Assembly (NCBI RefSeq): GCF_009727055.1
Contig: NC_052357.1
Coordinates: forward strand, 5,885,555-5,949,554
Source of the DNA: Benincasa hispida
Taxonomy: Eukaryota > Streptophyta > Magnoliopsida > Cucurbitales > Cucurbitaceae
Direction of reading: 5' to 3'
Length of the DNA stretch: 64,000 bases
The position numbers were made by a program, and so were the translations under genes. The notes beneath the pieces were generated by a model that was not told where the DNA came from, did not search any database, and saw only the letters and a program-made list of their open reading frames with translations. Below, piece by piece: positions 36,614 to 46,821 of this stretch. The stretch's first letter is position 1; each line of letters starts with the position of its first letter.

Positions 36614-37110
36614 CATTGAACATATGGCCAAAAGTAATTGGCTTTATTAAAAACAGCCAAACAACTTTGTACTTATAAAAATGGTCAGAATATTCCAATG
36701 GTACATTTTTGTATTTAAAAAAGTGACAGTTATACCCTCCTATGAAATCTCTATATTTTTTGTGTATTTATAAACAAAATATTTTGAATAAAAAATCCTT
36801 AATGACAACATAAACTAATAAAATAAACTATAGTACCATTGAAAATCGCGCTATAATTATAGAATATATCACAAAACAAAAATCAAATCAAATCAACATT
36901 TATACCTGCAAAACAAAAATACGTCTTCCCACAACCTTTACTATCAGTAACCCTTCATCTTCCTTCAACCTCCCATACCCCAATCCTTCATCTTCCTTCA
37001 ACCTCTCATACCCCATTTCATCTTCCCACGCAACACTGAAATACACCATTTCATCTTTAGAAACCCTTGAATCCTTCAAAACCCCGAATCCTTCAGAAAA
37101 CCTTGAATCC
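36614..37110. other. Unclassified DNA between two LTR fragments
   Basis: AT-rich left part; right part C/T-rich with a direct repeat of about 33 bp (CCTTCATCTTCCTTCAACCTC at about 36951 and 36984). It may be a remnant of a host gene leader or of another element. No open frame of note. Confidence 0.5.
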
Positions 37111-38346
37111 CATCATCCAAGGTTATCTTTGTAACTTAAACATATATGTGAAGACATACGGGTGGATCATGTTTAAGTGAAAACCTAAATGGTCTGTAGT
37201 AGATGAATAAGGCTAGGTACCTATCCTGGTGACATTACAAGTATGGCCAATTTTATAGGTGTTACAATTAATGTAAAGTGCTACAAATGATCTGATCCTG
37301 ATCATTCATGTATAGACATGCAAGCGGGGATATTCTATACAAAGGAGTTTGTATAAGATCGGACCACGAAATATTTAATCTCATTATATAATGCCATTTA
37401 TAATAGGGACTTTTATTTCACCAGGATGACCATAGGTAACATGACCTGAATCCTGAGTGAGTTGTGAACTCCTGCCTATGAGGGTAATCCTTTGATTTGT
37501 ATGGGTGAGAGTAGCCAGATTGCCGACTCAACAAGCCTACCATGTTGGGGATTCGTCTGATTGGGGAGCTGGGAACACAGCTACATAAGATGGAATTCAC
37601 TTTTTCAATTGCTCCCTTAAAGGCTGATTCCGGGTCTTAAATAATGTGGCGTCACACCCTCTCCTGGCCCGATAGTTAAGTCATAGTTGGACTATGACCT
37701 ATTGTTCATGAGAGGAATCAGTGGTACTTGAGGAGTTAGATGTAACTACGGGGTAAAATGGTAATTTGGCCTAGTTGTACTTACGAGCAATTTGCGAAGG
37801 GTCATCGTATTGTTGATTAATTATATCCAATGGATACAGAAATATATCTATAGTGCGAAGAGTGCAACTTTCAGTCTTTAGTGGAGTGCCCAATAGTTAA
37901 CGAATGATGATTAATTAATTAAATGAATAATGTAATTAAAGAGTTTAATTAATTATTCATGTACCGTTGGAGCTTCAATCTACAGGTCCATGAGGTCCCC
38001 ATTGGTAGTTCAATAGAATTTAGTTGAGAATAAGTTTTTTGATTAATTTGAATTGTTCAAATTAATAGAGAGATTTAATTATATATGATATGATTAAGTT
38101 GTTTCAATTATATATGATATAATTGTCCTAATGTATTTGATACATTATATCTTAATGAGAGGAAGTAAATATTTGAATGAGATTCAAATATAGTATTTAT
38201 GAATTGGATTCATAGTTGCTAAATTTAATAAAAATATGATTTATATTAAATGTCATATATAAAGAGAAAAGAAAGTATAGTTTATATTGTATGTGATACA
38301 ATATTAAAACTATAGGTTATATGTTATATTTGATATAACGTATAAT

Positions 38347-38369
38347 TATATATATATATATATATATAA
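38347..38369 (+). repeat. (TA)n microsatellite in LTR
   Basis: An uninterrupted run of about eleven TA units within the U3 part of the LTR. Confidence 0.85.
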
Positions 38370-38693
38370 TACGATAAGTTAGTTATCATATTTATGTTTA
38401 TATTATTATTTTAATAATAAGGAAGGGAGTTACAACTCCTTTCTCATTCTTTTCTCTCTATCCACGTAAGTGAGTGGTGGTTATTTTTAGCAAGAAGAAT
38501 AAAAGAAAAATGTTTTCTTCTTCTTCTTCTAAGGTTGGTTGGACGATTGAGAAAGAAAAATATAGAAGTGTTTTGTGTATTTTGTCTTGGGTTTTTTAGA
38601 GTTCTCAATCTTCCTCCTCTATATTAAGTTTTCCCTCTTAACCAAAATAGTCAGAGTCCACCACTCATGGGTTCTCACCCTGAGAATACCAAG

Positions 38694-38698
38694 GTAAC
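38694..38698. repeat. Target site duplication GTAAC (left)
   Basis: GTAAC before TGTTGAAGG and again at 39436-39440 after ...GTGAACA. A perfect 5-bp duplication. Confidence 0.83.
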
Positions 38699-39435
38699 TG
38701 TTGAAGGAGACATTTTGGACCAACCACAAATTGCCACGTCGTTTGCTAAATTAATGATGAAATTCCAAAATATTAAATTTGGGACTAATTAGGAGTTGAC
38801 ATGTGCCCCAAATTGAAGTTGAAGATCAATTTTGATGATGCCACATGGTTTCATCACGATAGTTGAATTGGATAAGATTAACTTAATCCAATTTAATATT
38901 ATTATTATTTAGGTTAAAGTCTCTAAACTCAAAAATAGGTTGAATTTGACCCAAATGTCAAATCAAACCCAAATCCAACTAATTGGGCCCAAGAGTCATA
39001 CTCGTGGATCAATCAAGCCCAAATCCAACTAATTGGGCCCAAGAGCCAGACCCATGGGTCAACCAAGCCTAAGCCTATAAAGCCCACCTGTGAACTCCAT
39101 AAATAGAGAATCTCTCCTCATTTGCAGATGTCAGCAATTCTACATTCAGAGAGCTTAGAAAGAATTCATCAACAAGCAGAAGACTTTCAAGACTCCTGAA
39201 GCTGCACTTCTAGAAGACAGAAGACCCTTGAAGACACGAGGACTCTTCCAAGACCTCTACTTCAAGAACGTTCAGTGCCTTTCTTCTTCAAGTCAAGCAC
39301 ATCCACTCAATCGAGAGAGAATAAGAGGATTAAGTACTAAAAATTGAATCACATTGCATCAAATCATCATCAACACCAACACCAACTCAAGTTCAACTCC
39401 ACGAAATACATTTCTCAAGAAACCTCGTGTGAACA
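38699..39435 (+). mobile_element. Solo LTR of a second family, 737 bp
   Basis: Begins TGTTGAAGGAGA and ends GTGTGAACA, with short inverted termini TGTT/AACA, and is flanked by GTAAC on both sides. The host LTR resumes exactly after it, when compared with the equivalent CCAATGTAACCTCGTGG of the LTR at 41471-43473. It has no internal region. Its family is not represented elsewhere in this window. The right part is rich in AAGAC(T/C) and CTTCAAG motifs. Orientation is assigned from the TG-first reading and is uncertain. Confidence 0.8.
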
Positions 39436-39695
39436 GTAACTTTTGTGGTACTTTCCGATTTTGTTCGAGGTTAATCTTGAAGAAGGCCTTCAAGGAGTTC
39501 GTAATTTATTCGAGGGAAACCGTGAAGAAAAGGTCTTCAAAATTTGGTTTCTTAAAACCCTTTAATTCTTTATAAAACATGTTGTAATTTAGAATTAAAT
39601 GCATATTTTGTTTACTGTAAACTTTGTATTCAATAAAAAATAGAAGTCGATCAATCCGCTTCCGTTCAAGGTTCTCTATCTTTAGAGTTCTTTCA

Positions 39696-39712
39696 ATTGG
39701 TATTAAAGCCAG
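39696..39712 (+). other. Primer binding site
   Basis: ATTGGTATTAAAGCCAGG directly after the LTR end, equivalent to ATTGGTATCAGAGCC with C to T and G to A changes. Confidence 0.8.
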
Positions 39713-41470
39713 GTTGTAGGTTTTTTATTCCAAATTCCATTCTTTTATTGAATCATTTTACAGTATTGGTGAATTTTATTATCTGAATCTTGTCTCATGC
39801 TATGAATGGTTATGGATGTAATTTGTTGATGGATGTTTCGGGATAGAATGCTCTGTTTAAGGCTTTCTTTATTTAAAAAATTGGTTTGTAAAGGCCCCTG
39901 TGTGTTTGGGCATTAATCTTGCAATCAAATCTGTAATTTGTAAGTTTAAGTCGCTCGTGCTGTTCCCGAAAAGCTTCAAAGAAGAGTTGCAGAGTGTTAT
40001 TTCAATGGAGAAGATGAAACAGAGATTCTATATCGTGGAGCTACAGCTAAACGATCGTGTAGCTCTTGCTATGTGATCATGTAGCTTTTGCTACACAATT
40101 GTATAGCATTTGCCAAATAACCGCGTAGCTAATGCTACGCAATCGTGTAGGGTTTGCTACACGATCGTGTGACATTTGCTACAAGATCGCACAGTTGCTT
40201 GCTACAAGATCGTGTGAGTGCGATCTTTAGATGCTCATCACATAGTTGCTTGCTACACGATCGTGCGGTCTCTAGATGCTCATCGCATAGTTGTTTGCTA
40301 CACAATCACGCAGTCTTTCATGCTCATCGCATGGTTGCTTGCTACGTGATAGTGTAGTCTTTCCTACAAGATCACATAGATGTTCATCGCATAGTTCATT
40401 TGCTACACGATCAGCTGCAAAGTGGTTCTTTGAAGGGCAGTTCGGTTCGAGCGGTTCAAGACCTGGTTCACCTGTTTCGAATCGGTTGACTCAAATTTTG
40501 TAATAGTTAGCCTTTTCTTTTTTTCTTTTTAGAGGTCTTGTCCTGGTCCATCAACTGCTAGAGTAAATATACATACAATGTATGTTTTATGTTATATGTC
40601 ATAATGTATGTCATATAGTTTTAAAATCCACCATATGTTATGCATTTATGTTCATGCATCATTTTATATTATAAGTGTTATAATATATGAATATGCATGA
40701 TTTAAATTTCATAAAGCATGCTTATGCATCATATAGTATTAATGTTGTAGTATATGTATGCATACATTATAGCATATCCATGTATCATTTATATTATAAT
40801 TGTTATAATATATGGTTGAATGGATGTAATTCATTACTTAGTTATATAATTGTTACATATTAGTAATGAATGAATATTGCATGAAGCATGACATTACCTT
40901 AGGTTAGTTTATAAATGTTATAATTAACTAAAGTATGTCTAGCATACAATGATTGTTTTTAATTGTTTCATTTATTTATAACTAAATGAAATTAGAATTA
41001 AAATTAATAACAAAGAGTTGCATGCAAATCTGAAACCATAATAATTTTTTAAAAATTATTTTAAAATATGATTGAGATAGATCTAAGATCACATATTTCT
41101 AATAAGAAATCTAAGTTTAATCTTTCAATTGATTTCATAGGATTTTAATCGATTTCATATGATTAAATTGATTCTTAATAAAATATTAAATATGTAACAA
41201 ATGTATTTATAAGGGACCTTTTGGCTAAGGCAGGTTATGGCTAGGCTGGGGTATTTAAGTCGATAGAAACGCCGCACCCCTACCTGGGAAACTACCTAGA
41301 AAGGTGAATTAGATAGATTTGTTATATGCATACAAATTTGACCAAAGTCTATTAAAGAGTAATGAGACTTCGATTAAAATTGTTTAATCATCAAAGACAA
41401 GAGTTGTTATTGAGCAAATTAAACAAATACTTAGATAAAATCAGTAGCCGAATTTTTCCTAAGTTAATTA
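39713..41470 (+). mobile_element. Copia leader, interrupted by the next LTR
   Basis: Same block order as 32252-34548: CGATCG-type cluster, GGTTCGAGCGGTTCAAGACC block near 40443, TGCATGAT/TTATAATATA blocks, TAAGATCAC block. It stops after CCTAAGTTAATTA, where the LTR at 41471 begins. In the uninterrupted leader that sequence continues with GCCCTAGGTAAAAC (33830). The remainder of this element was not found in the window. Confidence 0.78.
40035..40415 (+). repeat. CGATCGTGTAG cluster in copia leader
   Basis: Irregular tandem copies of TGCTACACGATCGTGTAG and variants, with a secondary TCATCGCATAGTTGCTTGCTAC unit (near 40225, 40275, 40325). Small open frames here are made by the repeat. Confidence 0.78.
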
Positions 41471-43473
41471 TGTTGGGGTTGATACCCTAAACCTCGTAGG
41501 TCCTGTAGTTTGTAAACACCTATATGAACAAACTCTTTGTGATGTAATAATATGAGATATTTTATTCACTACAGTCTATGAAATATGAGATATTTTAGTT
41601 GCATTAACCACAAACCAATAAACTAAGATCCTTAGTTGTCGTTGTAACTTAAGCATGTATGTGGAGACATAGAAGTGGATTGTGGTTTAAGTGATAACCT
41701 AAATGGTCTGTAGTATATAGATAAATGAGGAAAACCTTATCCTAATGACGCTACAAGTGTAACCCGCTTTGTAGATGTTACAAGTGTTGTAAAGTGCTAC
41801 AAATGGTATGATCCTGACCATTCATGTATTAGACATGCGAGCGGGATGCTCTACTGCAAAGGAGTTCGTATAAGACCGGACCATGAAATGTTTAGTCTCG
41901 TTATATAACGTTGTTCATGACAGAGACTTTCATTTCACTAGGATGACTATAGGTAACATGACCTTAATCCTGAGTGAGTTGTGAACACTTGCCTATGAGG
42001 GCGGTTCTTTGATTTGCATGGGTGCGAGTGGCCAAAATCGTCGACTCAAACATACCACTTTGGGGATTTGTTTGATTGGGGAGCTGGGAACTCAACTACA
42101 CAAGATGGAATTCACTCCTTCCCCGAAGCAGGGGTAAGTAGATAAATTTCTCCCTTAAGGGCTGATTCCAGGGCTTGAACAATGTGGCGTCACACCTTCT
42201 CTTAGCCCAAGAAGGATTTACTCATAGTAGGACTATGATGTATTGTTCATTAGAGGAATCAGTGGTACTTAAGGAATTAGATGTAACTACAGGGGAAAAA
42301 CGATAAATTAGCTCAACTATACTTACAAGTGATTTGTGAAGGGTCATCGTACTTTTGATTGGTTATATCCGATGGACACGAAAATATATTTGTAGTGTGA
42401 AAAGTGCAGTTGTCGGTCTTTAGTGGAGTGTTCGAAAGTTAACGGATGGTGGATATCATGATTGGCTTCAAACTATAGGTCCATAAGGTGCCCTTGGTAG
42501 TTTAATAGATTCATATTGAGAATCAGTTTTTGGGTTAGTTTGAAGTGTTCAAATTAACAAGAGGGAATTTGATTATATATGATATAATTAAATTTATTCA
42601 ATTATATGGGATATAATTGATATAATATATTAGATACATTATTTGGAGGAATTAATATAAATATGATTTATATTAAATGTCATATAGGAGAAAAAGAACT
42701 ATGGTTTATATATTGCATGATATGTAATATTAAAACTATATATTATAAATATAATATGATAAATTAGTTATTATATTTATTTATAATTAAATCAATTATG
42801 AGATAATTGGTTTCGATTTTTTCTCCTAATAACCAACTTAGTGGGAAGTTGAAATCAGTTATGGTAACTGATGGATAAAATGAAAATCGTTTTCATTTTT
42901 TCATAAGCGAACGCGTATTAAACAAAAAGCTACACGATAGTTTTGAGAGAGTAAATGATCAATCGAATTTACCTATACGATAGTGACTCGCTTCCTAAAT
43001 GATCGTGTACCCAAGTCTATATGATAGACTTTCTCATTCTCCCACTTACTCGATTGTTTATCCGATCGTTCAGTTCCTCCTTCCCTCTATCAAATCCATA
43101 CAGAGCCTACAACTCCTGGATTCTCACACCGAGAATACCAATGTAACCTCGTGGTAGTGTTTACTTGCTGTTCGAGGGTCGAGGGTCGAGTGTTACTCGA
43201 TTTTGTTCGAAGTTATTCCAGAGACGTTGCGTTCATGCTGTTGAGCATTCGTGCTGTTGAACGTTTGTGTTGATGGATCAAAGAAGTACAAGAAGAAAAG
43301 GTTCTTCAACGGTGTGTTCATTCGATCTCTTGTATTTTCTTCTTGAAGCATGTTGTAATTTAAAGTTTATGCATAACTATTGTTGTTTGATTGTAAATGT
43401 GCATGTTCTTTCACAATGGGATTTAGAACGATCTGTTTCTGCTCATTGGTTCTCTTGTTTTAGAGTTCCTTCA
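41471..43473 (+). repeat. Copia 5' LTR, 2003 bp
   Basis: Starts TGTTGGGGTTGATACCC, ends GAGTTCCTTCA, followed by a clear primer binding site. It inserted into the leader of the element at 37111-41470; the left flank is AATTA. A CGATCG-type cluster lies at 42905-43075. It heads an element whose leader is interrupted by the gypsy element. Confidence 0.9.
42905..43075 (+). repeat. CGATCG-type repeats in LTR
   Basis: Variants of TACACGATAG, AATGATCGTGTA and CCGATCGTTCAG, at the same relative LTR position as 6690-6985. Confidence 0.6.
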
Positions 43474-43491
43474 GTTGGTATCAGAGTCAGG
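43474..43491 (+). other. Primer binding site
   Basis: GTTGGTATCAGAGTCAGG directly after the LTR, close to the tRNA-iMet consensus. Confidence 0.85.
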
Positions 43492-43875
43492 TTGTTTTGA
43501 TATTCCAAATTCCATTATGTATTCAATTACATTTACAGTCTTGGTGGGTTTTCTATTTCTGCAATGCGTTTAAGTGTTAGATGTAATTGTGGTTGTGAAT
43601 TGATGAATGTTTCAGGATGATTGCCTCTATTTGTTAAAGCTTCCTTTAAATTTCAAGTAAATTTGTTAGGGCCCTTGTGTTTTTGGGCATAATAACTTTG
43701 CTATTGAGTCTGTATTCAAAGTATTTGAGCTTTTAAGAGTCGTTCGTGATGAAGCTTCAACAAATGGAGATGTCATTCTCATCGAGGAAGAAGACCAAGG
43801 GTTGGTCTCATCATGTAGCCCAGGCTAAACGATCGTTTAGATTTGGCTACGCGATCGGTGTAGAAATGTTCTACT
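43492..43875 (+). mobile_element. Copia leader start, interrupted by the gypsy element
   Basis: Early leader sequence ending in a short CGATCG segment (AAACGATCGTTTAG near 43826, GCGATCGG near 43852). At 43876 the TGTGAACC terminus of the gypsy LTR begins. The continuation would be the leader sequence now found after 54065. Confidence 0.75.
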
Positions 43876-44045
43876 TGTGAACCCCGAATCCTAATTTCTC
43901 TACTTGAGTATGTTCCCTATTGAGATTAATGTGATGAGTAGGTTGATGTGGAAACTAGTGTGGAATGGTAGAGAAAAGAATGGAAATTAGAAGAAAAGAG
44001 GAAATTGGCGGGTTGATGCGTTGGAAGGCACACGAGTAGGCGAGG

Positions 44046-44235
44046 CATGCATGGAAAGGCAGCCCATACGTCGAGCAGCCTCGACCAGCGTTCAGGCCAT
44101 GCATCAAGCAGCCTCGGCCAGCGTCCATGCCATGCATCGAGCAGCCTCGACCAGCGTTCAGGCCATGCATCAAGCAGCCTCGGCCAGCGTCCATGCCATG
44201 CATCGAGCAGCCTCGGCCGAACGCCCTGCCAATGC
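44046..44235 (+). repeat. GC-rich 33-bp minisatellite in gypsy LTR
   Basis: Tandem units of about 33 bp (GAGCAGCCTCGACCAGCG..CAGGCCATGCATC with CGGCC/CGACC variants), about five to six copies, followed by looser CGAGC(G/A)GCCA repeats to about 44520. It is repeated in the 3' LTR (51975-52140) with different unit number and order. Confidence 0.85.
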
Positions 44236-45751
44236 GTCGAGTGGACACGCCCATACGTTGAGCGCACTGCTGAGCGGCCACGCCTATGCGGTGAGCACCC
44301 TACCGAGCAGCCATGACGTGTGTCGAGGTGCCCTGCCATGCAGCCAAGCGCGCAGCCTATGCCATGTGCCCATGTAGCAGAGCGAGCGAGCGATGGCTAG
44401 CACACGCCGCATGCGTCGAGCGGCCAACCCATTCAGCGCGCCTATGCATTGGTGGCCAGCACAATGCACCCATGCTAAGCAAGCCGTGCGAGTGAGCCAT
44501 GCGTCGAGGATGGACGGTCACCCTCTGCGTTGGTGATGGTTAGCTCCTTGCGATGGCTAAGCTGAATTGTAATGATAGTGAATTGGCTTGCTATGCGTTG
44601 AGTAGAGGCTATGCGTTGTTTATGGACTAGGTGTTGAGCATCTAAGAGTTGGACACATACAAGGGTAAGGTCACATAGAAAACGTCATCAAAACCATGTG
44701 TCTTCTTAGAAGGAAAGCCTTAAGCCTTAAGAATTTGAAGTGGTGGAATCAAATTGGAGGCTCATGCGTTGGCAATATGGGAGTAAGATACTTAACTTGC
44801 GATGATCACAGCATTGCGTCGATGAGGTGAGAAGGAGACACTTGGCCATGCAGCCAAGTAGGTGGTGTCAACTCCAGAGAAGGTTTGGACGCCTATAAAT
44901 AAAGCCATGAGACTTCATTTTTAGATCACAATTCAGAAATACCGTAAAAAGAGTGGAAGAGTGGAGCAAACCTTGTGTTGGAGCCAAATCCATGCGTTAG
45001 TCATAGATGACGCATTGGATAGAGAAGTCTGAAGAGGACGTATCAACTTGGGACGAAGAGTTCTCCCAATTTACTCGTGTGTTTGGAGTGATTTCAAAAC
45101 CATCTAAAAGCTCTAAAAGTCTAGTTTTCAGGGTAGAGCTGCCGGAAGAAAATATCGAAGGAATCGGGCTAGAAACTGAGAGGAAGACAGAAGGGTCAGG
45201 CTGTCGGATCAGCTTGAGCCAGTCTTGAAGATTCTGTGATTTCGGCCAAACCACAAGGAGTTCTGAGCTCATATTTTAGGCTAAGCTTCCTGAGACATTT
45301 TAGAATATTTTTTTAGAAGTAAGTATTTCAAAATAAGGTCCAGAACTATGAGCAATCTAATTGTAAGTTAAATCTGGATTCTAGGGGTGAAAAGGGAGCC
45401 CGAGGTAGAAAATGGAGCAACTAGAATGAAAAGCTCCTAAGCAATCAAAGTGAGTGGCTAAAATGTTTTGACTAAAACATTTGCTTAAAATGTTTGATTA
45501 CAACGTGTTATAGAAAGCATGTTTTAAAGAAGTTTATTCTCATGCCAGGTAGTTTTACAAAGTGAATTCCAAGCAAACCATGAGTTATGTTTTAAACGCA
45601 TGCATGTGTAGGAAATTGTTGAAAAGCGATTTATATGTGATAAATATACTCAGCATGCGTTAGTACCTTTAAAGCCATGTTTTTATATGTGTTATACTTT
45701 ACATGCTTTAAAGAGAGAAAGTCATTTATGACTAGTTTTACTTAAAACACG

Positions 45752-45886
45752 ATACCGAAGGACATTTGAGAAGGTATCCACTCAACTAGATACTGAAGGA
45801 CATTTGAGAAGGTATCTATTGGTATTGAAGGACGTTTGAGAAGGTATCAAACCAACCAGATATCAAAGGACGTTTGAGAAGGTATC
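45752..45886 (+). repeat. GGACRTTTGAGAAGGTATC tandem repeat in gypsy LTR
   Basis: Four imperfect copies of a unit of about 30-37 bp, GATAC(C/T)GAAGGAC(A/G)TTTGAGAAGGTATC. The unit ends GATAC...GTATC can pair as a short hairpin. The same four-copy block occurs in the 3' LTR at 53712-53850. Confidence 0.85.
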
Positions 45887-46220
45887 TGAACAGAAGTACT
45901 TAAGGTATGACGGTACTTAGTATGGCCACGTGCACGTAGGTAGTTAGAGTCAGAGATTGAACAAAAAGGTTCTCTCTTGACTAGCAGTTGGTGTTAGGAT
46001 TGTTTTATCCACAGTAAGATTATTCTCAACTGAGAAATAGTTTTACTGTTTTATGACTAGAACAACTTTATATGCTTTATGCTTGGAAAATGTTTACACT
46101 GCAGTACAAGTATTGTAAAAGCTTATATTTTAGTTTGAACTCTTATTTGAGATTTTGCATGAGAATCAATTATCTTTCTTAAGTTACTCACTGGGCGTAA
46201 GCTCACCCCATTTTCAAATG

Positions 46221-46232
46221 CCCCCCCCCCCC
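46221..46232 (+). repeat. Poly-C run
   Basis: Twelve consecutive C within the 5' LTR. Length is likely to be unreliable in sequencing. Confidence 0.8.
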
Positions 46233-46600
46233 TAAGTAGCGGTCAAATCCTCTAAAGATAGCTTTGCATCTGCTCTGCCACTAAAGGAATAAGAGATTTG
46301 TAACCCGTCGGTTTAGGTGGTTACTGTTAATATTGTACACATGTTCCTGTTGTTCATATAGGGACTAGGGTTTTTGGGTTTTAGGACTTGTGAATCTAGT
46401 GTTATAATGACTCTAAATATGTTATGTTTCTGAATTAATAAATTTTGGCCTAAATACATTCCGTTGTATATAAGTTATATTTTGGTATCAGAGTTATTCT
46501 ACAAGAATTATTAGGCAGTAAGTGTCAGCCAAAGGGTTGATAACTGCTGCAGTCACGCCCTTCTCTAGGCTAAGAGGGTGGTCTGGGGCGGGATGTGACA

Positions 46601-46620
46601 GCTTAGTATCAGAGCAAAGG
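46601..46620 (+). other. Primer binding site, gypsy element
   Basis: GCTTAGTATCAGAGCAAAGG directly after the LTR. A near copy, GCTTGGTATCAGAGCAAAGG, follows at 46670-46689, closer to the tRNA-iMet consensus TGGTATCAGAGC. A local duplication of the priming region is likely. Confidence 0.75.
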
Positions 46621-46821
46621 TTTACGTAAAATCTGGGAGAAGGTTAAGAATAAAGTTTGGGTTGATACTAGCTTGGTATCAGAGCAAAGGTATACGTAAA
46701 CTTGGGAAAGGTTGAGCTAGCTTAGTACTAAAGCATAAGGTTTTGGGTGAAAGAGAGTTCATGCATTAAATTAAGTCCCATAGATAAGTCCCTAACATGT
46801 GTACCTAATAATTAGGCAAAG

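Larger units (their letters stand above)
37111..39695 (+). repeat. Copia 5' LTR, 5'-truncated and split by a solo LTR
   Basis: It enters the LTR at CATCCAAGGTTATC, missing roughly the first 135 bases, and ends AGAGTTCTTTCA at 39695 before a primer binding site. The LTR body is interrupted at 38699-39435 by an unrelated solo LTR. Family landmarks such as GATCATTCATG near 37300 and GGTCCATGAGGTCCCC near 37985 are present. An (AT)n run lies at 38347-38369. Confidence 0.83.
43876..46600 (+). repeat. Ty3/gypsy 5' LTR, 2725 bp
   Basis: Starts TGTGAACCCCGAATCC and ends GGGATGTGACA, followed by a primer-binding-like sequence. The same start recurs at 51756 in the 3' LTR. In the first 118 bases the two copies differ at four places, all transitions. 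It is much richer in GC than its surroundings in 44040-44520, where a minisatellite lies, and has a second tandem block at 45752-45886. Overlapping open frames on both strands near 44000-44500 come from the minisatellite. Confidence 0.9.

Noticed and set aside
43926..44500. Several overlapping open frames on both strands with repeated peptides
   Set aside because: They are created by the GC-rich 33-bp minisatellite in the gypsy LTR, recur in the 3' LTR with different lengths and have no domain.
45007..45272. Frames on both strands in the gypsy LTR
   Set aside because: Not preserved in the 3' LTR copy, where the equivalent sequence has stops; LTR background.
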